A stretch of 64,000 nucleotides of DNA, from positions 28,067,053 through 28,131,052 of the forward strand of contig CM060732.1 of assembly GCA_030704615.1 (NCBI GenBank). The letters are read 5' to 3'. The notes under the pieces were generated by a model. That model had not been told where the DNA came from. It saw nothing but the letters and a program-made list of their open reading frames with translations, and did no database searches. Source of the DNA: Takakia lepidozioides. Lineage: Eukaryota; Streptophyta; Takakiopsida; Takakiales; Takakiaceae. Positions 21,136 through 31,439 of this stretch are shown in pieces; position 1 is the first letter of the stretch, and every line of letters begins with the position of its first letter. A program made the position numbers and the translations under genes.

Positions 21136-22260
21136 ATGAATTGGCAGTGGAGTGTAGTTTCCATGGTGTTGGATCACAAAGGACGCATCACTCAGCTTTT
21201 GACAGCCATGCACGACATCAACAAGTAAGATTTCTCATTTCATTTTCTGTCCTTCCTGTGCTTTCCCAATTTCCCAGTCGTCTTACAAGTGTATGGGTTT
21301 TCGTAGGTCGAACGAAACCTCCCATGTGACGACCAATCTTTGTCACACTTTTTTTCGTGTTCAAAAGATAGGGTTGATGCCCACTGAAATCCTTTGCGAA
21401 CGTGTTGAGTCCTCTGCAGATTAAGAGATGTGCTGAGAAGAAGCCCAACACATGGTACAGCTTGACAAGGGAGACATTTCTTGACTACATGTACACGGTA
21501 TGCATCCTCAATTCTGTTTGTTTTCAGATTGATTTCTTCGAAGAATTTTCTGTATTCGATGATGTCCATTGCCATTGTATGCAGCAAGAAATAGCAGAGA
21601 CAGGCTTGAAGGCGAAAGCCGAGTACTATGCAACCCACACAGAAGAGGAGAGGTCTGCCACAGATGTAGATGACATAATGAGATTTGAGATGGATAACCA
21701 CAGGAAGAACCTCATGAGTGCGTTCGACAAACAAATCCGCATAGCAGATCCAAGTCTAGGCACAGAGTTTCTTGAGCAGGTGAAAGTGCACTACGACAAG
21801 TATGGATCCAAACCAGAAATGACCCAAGAGAAACTATATCGCCTGTCTATCTCTATGGTGGACAATGCAGCGAAAATAAGGTGGTTGGAGATCTGGAATT
21901 CGGATCCACTTGTGAGGGACACAAACATGTTCCCAACTCCCGAGAGGAACTCGAAAACACAAGCAATCAAAGTTGTGAGCGACCACGCATTCGACCAGTG
22001 GCTGCATAAAGCAACATTCTGGAGCCAGATGAGGTTGTTGGCAAACCATTTGGAACTGATTCATTACATTCATGTTGTCTCTCAAGTTCCTATGACCTTC
22101 TTCTTGCAGCTGGAAAAAACGAGCGGTGGCAACACTTGGGGAGTCAATGGCAGACTACAAAATCGCCATGGCGCAGCCCCAGATCATGCTAGAGGCCTAT
22201 AGGTGGAAGCTCGTTTTGTGGAACAACTGCTTCTTCAGGGAGTTTGAGAGAGACAAACAG
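21136..22260 (+). CDS. Unidentified spliced coding region
   Basis: Coding-like segments separated by plausible introns: MNWQWSVVSMVLDHKGRITQ... (21136 to a GTAAG donor at 21225); IKRCAEKKPNTWYSLTRETF after an acceptor at about 21419, with a possible intron at about 21496-21528; then IDFFEEFSVFDDVHCHCMQQ... to about 22080; and after CTTCTTGCAG at 22109 a piece reading WKKRAVATLGESMADYKIAM and YRWKLVLWNNCFFREFERDK to about 22260. The composition is balanced and charged (TEEERSATDVDDIMRFEMDN), unlike the random frames nearby. I do not recognise the family; it could be a host gene fragment or transposon cargo. The phase between the first two exons closes only with an alternative acceptor, and no stop is assigned. 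Confidence 0.4.
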
Positions 22261-22299
22261 GTCTCACGAATTCAAAAACGAGTACAACAATGAGCAAGC

Positions 22300-23100
22300 A
22301 ATGAAGCGAGTTTTGTACAGGTTACTTCTTTGTACTTCTATTATCTCAATTACATACTTCAAAGTTTTTATTTCATATTCACATTTATTTTATATCATTC
22401 TGCTTTGCATGCCCAATCCATATATCTAATGTTCTCACTCTCACCACGGTTTTAATTTCATTGTTTTAAAATTTTAAAATCTAACAATTGAATAAGACCA
22501 GTATATTAGCTTGAAGTTCAATTTTTCACTTCATATCATATGATTTATTTCCAGGAAATAATTATATTCAAAATTCTCTAATCTAATATTTCTTCATTAA
22601 TCTAATTAATATTATAATTTTTTGTTTACGATTATTGTTGCGGTTAAGAACAAAATTTCTTAATTCATCTTCTTCTTTACGTAAGTCCTATATTAATGTT
22701 TACATACTTAATTACAACATAGTAAATTGCATAAAAAAAAACAGTCAGTATTTCAACAAATATCTCAATATTTTAGTAATTCAGAAAATTGAAAGATCAG
22801 TATCATACATTATACTTAATTTTTGCTCTTATGGTACATGTTCATTTAGGTCATTGTTCTATTTTGAAAAAGAAAAAGATCAAATATAAAATTTTATGAG
22901 AGGATTTGATGATTATTATATTTTCAACTGCCAAAGTTGTCAATGTTATCATATATTTTCACATAACAGATAATCTAATATGATTATCTTTGGTTTTTTC
23001 GATTTAAGTCTATCATATTTGTATTATAATTTATTTTTTATCTACAAATAAAATAAAGTTTTTCCAGGGTCTTTGGTCTCTGTCGTTGTTATACATATAT
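22300..23100. other. AT-rich non-coding block
   Basis: A sharp rise in A+T relative to its flanks, with short poly-A and poly-T runs and no coding frame of interest. It begins just after the unidentified coding region and ends at the MULE-type MITE. Confidence 0.6.
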
Positions 23101-23106
23101 ATTTAG

Positions 23107-23773
23107 AGAAGACAATAGGAATAATGTAAGAACTTAATGGACGCGTGTGATCTGACGGTACTTTCGTCGGATTCCGGCAGCATGGGCTCTCCGGTGTCAA
23201 ATCCTCCCCACCCCCTCTTACCTTGGTTTCACTATTAAATACTTCAGAATCCAAGTGGGTTTCAAGCTGCGGTGGGTAACATGATGGTAAGGTGTGGTAG
23301 CGTTGCAGTTTGCAAGGTTCAACGTTCGATTCTTGATGGAAGGCACTTGTGTGTAACCCTCGTCGGTGTAACCCCAGTAGTGTAACCCTCTGTAATCCCG
23401 GTTTCTCATGTAACTCTCGTTAGTCCATTTTATACTTAACCAAATTTGGACTTAGTCAAATTTCGAGACCAAGTGTGAGTTACATCGAGAGGAGTTACAC
23501 TCCATTCTGTGTAACCCCGAGTGGAGTTACACACCTCGTCGCGTAACCCAATGTAATCCTAAGTGGAGTTACACACCTCATCTTGTAACCCGATGTGACC
23601 CCAAGTGGGGTTACACACCTCGTCGTGTAACCCAATGTAACCCTGACTCGAGTTTACACTCCTTCAGTTCCATGTCACTGGTGGGGAATATTTGACATGC
23701 CGGAAACCGGCGTACCATCCTGTCAGAGGTTGCACATGTGCATTAAGTTCTTACATTATTCCTATTATCTTCC
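23107..23773. mobile_element. MULE-type MITE, 667 bp
   Basis: Terminal inverted repeats of about 34 bp share AATAGGAATAATGTAAGAAC (left about 23115-23134; right end inverted, about 23746-23765). They are flanked by a perfect 9-bp direct repeat TATATTTAG (23098-23106 and 23774-23782). Nine-bp duplications with long TIRs are typical of Mutator-like elements. There is no transposase. The interior (about 23350-23660) is filled with TGTAACCC and its complement-like partner GAGTTACAC repeated many times. Confidence 0.85.
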
Positions 23774-24032
23774 TATATTTAGTTTCAATATAAAATTGTA
23801 AATAAATATTCTACTCCCAGGGTGGAGCCGTTACGCAACTAGCCGATTGTTAGGTTACGGGGCAATGTCCCCTTTCTGATCCTCTTGGTTGTATCTGAGG
23901 TTATTTTTTCCTCATCTTTTATTAATAAAATTAACCTGTCCCCTGTTCTCTAAAAAAAAGGAGAGAGAGAGACAGAGGCGGTGCATGAGGATCATGATTC
24001 AACGGTGAAGCGTTGCAGGTCTTTGCTTTCAG

Positions 24033-24299
24033 CTATGGATAAAAAGGTGGTGCAGCCAAGGGTGTACTAGGGTTCACACCCTGCTCCATTCCTGCACACT
24101 TGTATTTAGGAAGAAGGGAGACTCCTTCAATGCCTGCCTTCCTTGCTTTCTTAAGCAACTCTTTAGGAAGAAGGGAGACTCCTTCAATGCCCGCCTTCCT
24201 TGCTTTCTTAATCAACTCTTGTCGATAACTGTCGAGTTGCTGAAAGCCCGATGAAGCTGCCCTGCCCTTGCGGCCTACAGCTCTCCCTGCCTTCCGCAT
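24033..24299 (-). CDS. Small basic ORF with an internal duplication, hypothetical
   Basis: 88 codons from an ATG, very basic at the start (MRKAGRAVGRKGRAASSG). It contains an 18-residue tandem duplication (KKARKAGIEGVSLLPK twice), due to a 54-bp direct repeat at about 24108-24219. It is divergent from the C3HC gene 154 bp away, so it could be the first exon of a minus-strand gene sharing the promoter region. No family recognised; may not be real. Confidence 0.3.
   Translation of the reverse strand: MRKAGRAVGRKGRAASSGFQQLDSYRQELIKKARKAGIEGVSLLPKELLKKARKAGIEGVSLLPKYKCAGMEQGVNPSTPLAAPPFYP
24108..24219. repeat. 54-bp tandem duplication
   Basis: Two near-identical units beginning AGGAAGAAGGGAGACTCCTT, with only two or three differences. 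The unit length is divisible by three and keeps the minus-strand frame open. Confidence 0.85.
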
Positions 24300-24452
24300 T
24301 CTTCATCCAATCTTCATCCGACAGACTTTCAAAATTGAAGCCCTAAAGTCCGAACAGGCAGCATGGAGGTGTGCGAGGTGTGGATCAACAGCGCGTCTGG
24401 CAGAGTTTTGACGCTGCACAGAGGCATGTAGCAGATTGAATTCTGAAGAACA

Positions 24453-27400
24453 ATGGAGGCGACAGAGGAGGCAGAAAAGAGATTTGAAAGGGCCATGGAG
24501 CGCCTGTTTGCGGGAAGCGCTCTTACCAAGGCTGCCAGGTGCTTCTTTGCTTCTACTGCTTGCTTCGTACTTGACTTGTCTCTGGAGATTGTCTGCCTTT
24601 CGGTTCCCCGATCCATTATGATAAGGGCTTGCCTTTCCCTGTATCCCTATTTTTGGAGAAGGGTAAGCCGCATCACATTTTCCGACCTGCTGATGCTCCT
24701 TTGTTTTTCGTAACTTGTTTGATCATCATCTCCCGGCCGGCCAAACTTTCTTTGCATTCTCTGCTTCTCTCGGAAATTAGCTACGATACTGGGACCAAAT
24801 AACTGGGAGTCCAAGCGGCATGGGTGTGCTACTCCTAGTATGAGAGAAAAACACAACAGCTGCGCCTTCAGCAAAGAAAATGAATGGCTGAAGGATGTAG
24901 CGTGTTGAAGGCAGCTTGCAGGGGTAGTCATCTTCTCACCGATGTTTCATGATCAGACCGCGATGACATTTCTTAGGAGGTTAGGTTTCTGACACAGTGC
25001 TGGCTTTTGTTTTGTTTTGGCAGGTTATCGGAGGTAAGCCGTGAAAAGGAGGGAGGTGGGTGCAGTTCCGCAGGGGCATCACCATCTTTGATAGGGAGCA
25101 AGGAGGACCAACGAGGAGGCGTTGTGCCCCTACCTTGCATCAGTGGCCTGGTGGCACCTGCTGCATGCCGACCTTGGGATCGTAGTGATCTGCTGCACCG
25201 CCTTGCCACCTACAAATCGATGACGTGGTTTGGCAAACCACAGGTGGGAACCCTCTTGGACAATGGGAGGCTGTGACAGCTCTATGCTCACGTTCTTAAG
25301 TCCAATTATCACGATGTAGAATAACTTGTAGAGATATCAGTGCTTCGCCAGTAGCCTCTCCAGATGTGTATAAAATTCAAGTAATGGAAATTGAACACAA
25401 ATGGTGTGGGAGTGGTGCAGGTTGCAGGCCCGGTAGCATGTGCAAGGAGAGGGTGGGTGAATGTGGATGTGGACCTGCTTGCCTGCGAAGTATGTGGTGC
25501 CCGCCTCAGTTTCCCTGTGCCACCATCCTGGCCACATCAGCAGGGTACTTGCTCTTCTTGCTTTTGGAACTCAGATTTCATGCTTTCCCAGTGACAACTA
25601 TGTTTCTGTTATTTTGGAGAGGAAAACAATCTTGCAAAATTATCAGTGAGGAAATGGAACTGAGTATTTATTTTTACGGTTGGTGTTTGAAGTGGAGAGC
25701 GCAGCACAAGCATTTGCAGAGCAGCTGGACACAGCACACAAAGGGTTGTGTGCATGGAAGAGCAATGCATGTGCAGACATGCTGGCGCAGTTTCCACCCA
25801 CACCTCTGCCAGCACTTCTGGGCACTTATGCGGATCGCTGTGAAGCCCTGTTGCAGCTGTCTGCACTCCCAGTCGTGTCAGAGTCTGCCATCAACCAGAT
25901 GAAGCTTTCAAGAAGCCCTCAAATTGATCATCTCCTGGCCCAGCCTCCTCCCTTGATTGCAGGACTTCCATTCGGACTTCGCCCTGGTTCTAACTCAAGT
26001 GGAGAGGGATTAGTCACCACTATGCCCAAGACCTTCTATCAGGTTCGGTCCATCTTTTCTTGTGCAGAACAAGTTGCAAAATGCGTTTCTTCACTAACCA
26101 GGGCCCTCTGTTTTTGGTACAAATATTCAGCTGTGTGAAGGATGCTGCAAAGGTTTTGGAGTAAGTGCTTTTGTCTGTGGTGGCACTCACATTAGTCATT
26201 GACTGATAACACCCCTGCTACATATCCTTCACGGAGAAACGATATTTCTCAGTTCTGTTCTAATTCCTATATGCTGTGTTTAAAGCACCTGGTGTTTGGA
26301 AAATCCTGCAATCCCCTACCACTCAGATTTCAGTCATTCACACCCACTGCCTGGTTGAGAGTGAAGTTGGTTTGAAGGTGAGGTGAAGTTAAAAGTGTCT
26401 CAACTCTGAATGGCATGGCAGGCACAGCGGCTGATAGCAGTTTGTGGATGGGAACCACGACTTCTGCCGTACACTGTGGATTGTGAGGATCGATCAGCAG
26501 CACAGTCTGCCAGGCGCAATGGCCACACTGTCCCAGAAAGTTTTGCAGCTCGGGATCCAGGACCAAGTGTGATGGTGCACAGCAGAGGTGAGAATTTACA
26601 GGACAAAGGGCGCACTCACCTGAGTAACCCTGATGTTACTGCCTTTGATCCTGCGTCTGCTGTGCTCGATTGCAGTTTGTGCGGTGCCAGCATCGGCCTC
26701 TGGAGCTTTGCCACAGTTGCTCGTCCCTCGCCACTCCTGGACTTGGGGATGGCAGAACTGCCAGGACCACCAAAGAAACTTGAGGAGACAGGCATTGCAG
26801 GGGCTAGTGCAGCTAGCTGCATTGATGGTTGGGGGTTGACCAGGCCAGAGCTAAGGGAAGAACCTCGCAAGGATGATGCTGATGCCGTGACTGTGATTGT
26901 TGCATCAAAGCCTGTGAATCGAAAAGGGGCTCTGGACTTGAACCTCACCATTGCTGGTGGCCCTCCCCCAACGCAGCTTACTGCTCCAGCTAAGGTCCCA
27001 CCCGTATTTGGACCCATCCCTAGCATCCAACGCCTTTGTGGGCATCCTGAAGCTAGTGAAACTGGGGACTGGGTAGCTGCCTCATACGAGTCTCGAGGGC
27101 CCCAGCACTGGGAGTGTGGGACAGATCATGGTGGCAGCACAGTGGATGCAACCCACTATGGCAGGCTTGCAGCTGACAGCGTGGAAGGCACAATGGTGGA
27201 CCACCACGACGCTGAGGACATGGATGATGAGGGCAAGGATGCAGCACACTCATCGAAACGCAAGGCGGGCACGGCTCTTGTTGAAAGGGAGCTAGTATTA
27301 GGCAGCCATAACCTGTGCAGTAGGAAGCGAAAGCGCAAAGAGCCCAGCTTGCAGGGGCCTGCCACCTTCGTGGGGCAGTCTTCTAGGCAGTGGCCATGGA

Positions 27401-28981
27401 CATCATCTGTGAATGCGATTGACACTTGTTACCAGCAGAAGCAGGAGAACTCGATGGAAAGTGTAGAGAACCTTCCACAAGAGAGTGATGGGCAGGGCAC
27501 AGCTGTGAACCATGAGGATGGGCAAGAGACTGTGGTGCAGGCTGACGTCAGCAGGTGTCACCATGATGTTGCTGAGCCAGGCCTAAGCAAGAGTGATGAA
27601 GGGGGAGCTGAAGAAGGTGCTGAAACTAATTTGGCAGTGATCAGCACCGGAACCAGGACAGGGGGAGGTGTGAGTGTGGGGATGGGAGGCGGTGGGAGTG
27701 TAGGCATGGGAGGTAGTGATGAGGCTGAAATACAGGGTGAGAGTGTGGCTGGTGATGCTGAGTTTGTGATGGACATGACAGGGCAAATGGGTGAAACTGT
27801 TCCTGATCGTGGGTACAGCCAAGAGGTCCTGCTTGGCATCAACTGTGCTTTGCTGAAAGAAATGGGTTCAGCTGGAGAGTCAGGAGAAAGTCAAGGGAAG
27901 GGCAGCCACAGGGGAGAGAATGAGCACACAAAGGTAGAAGGAACTCAAGAGACAACCGATGCTGTGATTCATGGTGGTGACGAGGATCCAAATCCGTTCA
28001 AGAAAGAGGTTGGGGACAGCCAGATGGATCCAGAATTTTCTGAAGAGAAGGGTCGAGACATTCACGGCCCCACCGGTCATTTGGCAGGTGGTTCCTCTGC
28101 ACTTTAGCACCTAATTTTTTTCCCCAAGTGCATCGGCATGTGACTTGAATGCTTCACAGGTGGATGAAACAAGAGAATGGATGAAGTCAAGGTACATTGG
28201 ATGAGTTGCGATGTATAAAGAGGACAGAAAATTGAGCCTTCCCTTCTTCACTTATTGGAAGATTTTGTGGACTAGTTGACATGTGTCAATGGTTTGATAA
28301 GCAAATGCTTTGTTGATTGCAATGGATTTTGTGTGCCGCAGCAACAGGGAAGAAGGGTATGAGAGACTGGAAGATAGATACGGGTGAGTTTGACCCTATT
28401 CACCAGCACCGCCATTTCTGCCCGTGGGTGAATGGCCATGTTGCTGCTGCTGGCAGCAATGGTGGCAGTGCAGGTCCAGTCTGTGGCTGGCAGCTAACAC
28501 TGGATGCACTGCAGCAGCAGCAACCCCCTGCAGGCCTTGCTGAGTCTGAGTCAACAGCTTCCATGGTTAAGGTAATCTATGCCAGTCACCTGGCCATTTT
28601 CTTAAAAAGAGCTGCTCTAAAGGAAACTGTGTTGCTACTAGTCAGTGGAGGCTACAGTCTACATGTTACTACATCTTTTCTTCTGTAGAGGTCCTGTTTT
28701 TTGTCCTGTTTAATGATGTTCTTTGGTCCTTTAAAGCAGCAATCACTGTTGTGTTGGATATTGTCTATCTTCGTCGTTCCATTGATCTTACAATTCGTTA
28801 CTTTTAAAATGATTTGTCTTTACAGAGGAGTAACTAAATGGTATGGTAACTAGATTGCACTTGTCGTGATTGAGGGGGGTGCAAATGGTGAATGCAGGTC
28901 AATCCTCTTGTGTCGGTTTGCAAGTTGCTGGGACCAATATCACCTCCTAAACAGCACATGAGAAGTCGCATTCAGAGCTGA
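24453..28981 (+). CDS. C3HC-type zinc-finger protein (ILP1 / NIPA-like)
   Basis: Eight-exon model, about 929 residues: 24453-24538, 25024-25243, 25421-25544, 25693-26042, ~26113-26142, 26422-28087, 28342-28571, 28898-28981; phases close, but the 30-bp fifth exon is uncertain. The first C3HC finger has CRPWDRSDLLHRLATYKSMT (near residue 77), CEVC (124-127) and HKGLC (159-163). LLQLSALPVVSESAI follows. The second, NIPA/Rsm1-like finger is split over two exons: CSLC (354-357) and HQHRHFCPW (near 846-854) followed by GWQLTLDAL. About 470 low-complexity, Glu/Gly-rich residues lie between the halves. Relatives are nuclear: plant ILP1 affects endoreduplication, and animal NIPA/ZC3HC1 acts in cell-cycle control and at the nuclear pore basket. 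All zinc ligands are present; it looks functional. Confidence 0.87.
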
Positions 28982-31190
28982 AGACCAGGCTTAGGATTTC
29001 AAGTCAGCATGTCAAAGGTGTCTGTCACCGTCTCCCAGTTTATAGCATATCCATGCAAATGGGGGATAGGGTATACGCTACTTAAACTGACATACATTTT
29101 GTGGCTCTGGTAAAACTGGAAAACCCTTTGTGAGGGTTAGGCACTTCTTGTGGAGGTAGATACTGAGGTATGAGTTTGGTGGTTGGTGGTTCGTTTAACG
29201 TTGGGCATCACAAAATTCCTGATTTTGTTGACCTTTGATTTTGAGGGTAAAGTTTGTGTAGGCAGATTTTGTAGTATATGCACTTGCTCTGAAAGGCATT
29301 CACAAAACAGAGAGATGCAAATGTGCCTTCAGCAGTCGCCGTCTCTGTAATATATCTCACAGACAGTCCAGAGCCTGTCAGTACAATAGCATTGATTAGT
29401 AAGTTGGTGGCCTCATCCCGCCTAGTCTCTTTCTGATCGGAAGCCTGTGCAGATGAACGGACAGAAGGAAGCAGTTGTTGCTTTGCAGTTGGGACCAGGT
29501 TAAACTCAGTGAAACCAAGACCAATACAAAGCAGACATTGTGTGAATGACTCAAGGTACATGAAAACAAGGACTTCCGATAGCTACTACTGATTCCATAG
29601 ATTCCATGGAAAGTGAATTGTAATTGTATATATAGTTCATACTGAAACATTATTTGTTCGAATGAAAAGCCAGCTTATCAATATTTTTCTGGGCATTTCT
29701 GATATATTTGCAAGCTCAAAACTACTCTCCAACTATGTGTTTAAGCAAAACTAGGGTAGACAGGCCTATGACCGTTCATCTAACGATGGCGGAAGATCCA
29801 ATGGTGAATTTTTGTCGTTTTACCCCGGATAAAATTGATAAGATGCCCCACATCCAGGGCATCCCAACACACTTGGAAGTGTGTGATTTCATGAAGTCCA
29901 CACAAAGTGTGGGGTTTTAAAGTTGAACCAATCAAAAAGCTTGTGTGAACCTTGGGCCCTATTACCAATCACATTTTTTGAGGGGTTCTATCAAACAACT
30001 GTTTGCCAAGTGGCAAAATGCGCAGTCTTGGGCCCAGCAATGGTAGCTCGTCATGAGGTGACTGGTCATAGGTACTATAATGGCCATAGGGTGTTCTACC
30101 CTACATGTGGTGTCCAGAGCAGGAGTCAGAAATTGAACAATTATCATGACTATGTAGTTTAAACCTTAACCCCTAAAAGACGATGCAACCAGATTCGGGT
30201 CGCGTCAAATTACTTGCCACGCTCCAATTCCCATGGATGATATTGGATGGAAGTGAACCTTGAAGATGAATTGTACATGTCATAGAGGAGCACGTGTGGG
30301 AATTTACAGCGCCAAAAAATCATAAAAGCTCTTCTCCCTAGAATTTTACAAAATGCCATGGTTTCATGAAATCCAGTGTTAGAGCACCATTGACCTGCCT
30401 ACGTGGCAGTCAAATGGGCAATGTTCAAGATACATCTAGGGCTGAAAATTTTATTATAATGCTAAAATTTTTGGACAAGGCACCATGAAATGTTAATGTG
30501 CACTTACTTACCAGAGGAATTGGAAAACAAATGTCACCTCATGGGTGTACTTGGGAAACAAGCCAAAACAAGATTTTTTAACCCCCAGATTTCACATACA
30601 AAGCAGGCCCCCCATATTTTTGGCATTTTGGTCTGAGATTATGGGAGATGACCTGTTGGTTGCCCCTTATCGGAATTCTGGAGGCCATTTCTTCAAAAAA
30701 AAAAAAAAAAATCACCAAACTTGCATGGTCAAAGCAATAATTCCTCTCTTTTTTTGTTCATGGTTACAACTTGGCCAATTTTCTTTTGTTATAATCTACT
30801 ACATGGAACGGTCAAAAGTGCTACAATTTTCTGAGGACCTTCATGTAGTAGGTAGGGATGAAATGGAACTGTTCATCCAGCTGGATGTAAGGGGGGGTAG
30901 GAAGTTACAGCTCAGCAATGGAGGGTATGGCCCACTCCCAAAAGTTAGCTCATCCTTTAGGGGTTAACTGTGGAAGGTGGGCAGACTCGATAATCTAATT
31001 TATGTGGGTAAGACCTGCCACTCATCACTGAAATGGACCCTGAAGGTCTGTACACGTGAATCACTACTATCCTCGCCACGCGTTGAAGGCAAGAGAGAGG
31101 AAGAAAAAGATGAGAGGATATGAATAGTCCATATGTTGATTGCAACCAGTGTGAATCAAAGATGTCATGTAAAGTGAGCAAATGCCGAGG
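28982..31190. other. Long intergenic stretch, no gene recognised
   Basis: No supported coding exon. Frames up to 140 codons have no recognisable motif and mixed quality. A short A homopolymer lies at about 30696-30711. Confidence 0.4.
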
Positions 31191-31193
31191 GAT

Positions 31194-31214
31194 CTAAACC
31201 CTAAACCCTAAACC
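31194..31214. repeat. Interstitial telomere-like repeat (CCCTAAA)
   Basis: About three units of CTAAACC/CCCTAAA, the Arabidopsis-type plant telomere repeat. It is too short for a telomere and is embedded in ordinary sequence. A two-unit TTTAGGG run also occurs at about 43344-43357. Confidence 0.7.
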
Positions 31215-31356
31215 AAATGGTGATGAACAAGTAACAATGTTTCAGCTTGATTGAAAACGTGTGACAAGGGCGCAAACCTCTGCAAGCTAATCTCCCAATG
31301 TTTCCACTTCTTCAACTCTCGCTTATGTCTGTCTTACAACTTCAGTGGAGAGGTAA

Positions 31357-31416
31357 ATGTACTCATAAGACGTTCGCCTTGTGGCCATAGAGAGAGAGAG
31401 AGAGAGAGAGAGAGAG
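31357..31416 (-). mobile_element. LINE 3' module with GA (CT) run
   Basis: Minus-strand copy of the LINE tail (TACTCATAAGACGTTCGCCT, GTGGCCAT on the plus strand) running straight into a GAGAGA microsatellite at 31389-31415, which is the CT run seen from the other strand. No coding part is present. Confidence 0.75.
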
Positions 31417-31439
31417 CAGTAAATTACCGCGCCTAGCTA

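Larger units (their letters stand above)
23774..24452. other. Upstream region of the C3HC gene
   Basis: Contains a 5' flank for the gene starting at 24453 and, on the opposite strand, the small ORF described separately. A GA-rich run lies at about 23960-23975. No core promoter element can be assigned confidently. Confidence 0.35.

Noticed and set aside
22300-23100. AT-rich block as a centromere, origin or matrix attachment site
   Set aside because: Base composition alone does not support any of these.
27558-27842. Pro/Ser-rich frames antisense to the C3HC gene
   Set aside because: They arise from the Gly-rich repeat of the sense exon and have no support of their own.
28156-28196. Small exon (VDETREWMKSR) between exons 6 and 7 of the C3HC gene
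   Set aside because: The phase left by exon 6 would give a stop in it; skipping it closes the frame.
31194-31214. Telomere
   Set aside because: Only about three CCCTAAA units, embedded in ordinary sequence on both sides.
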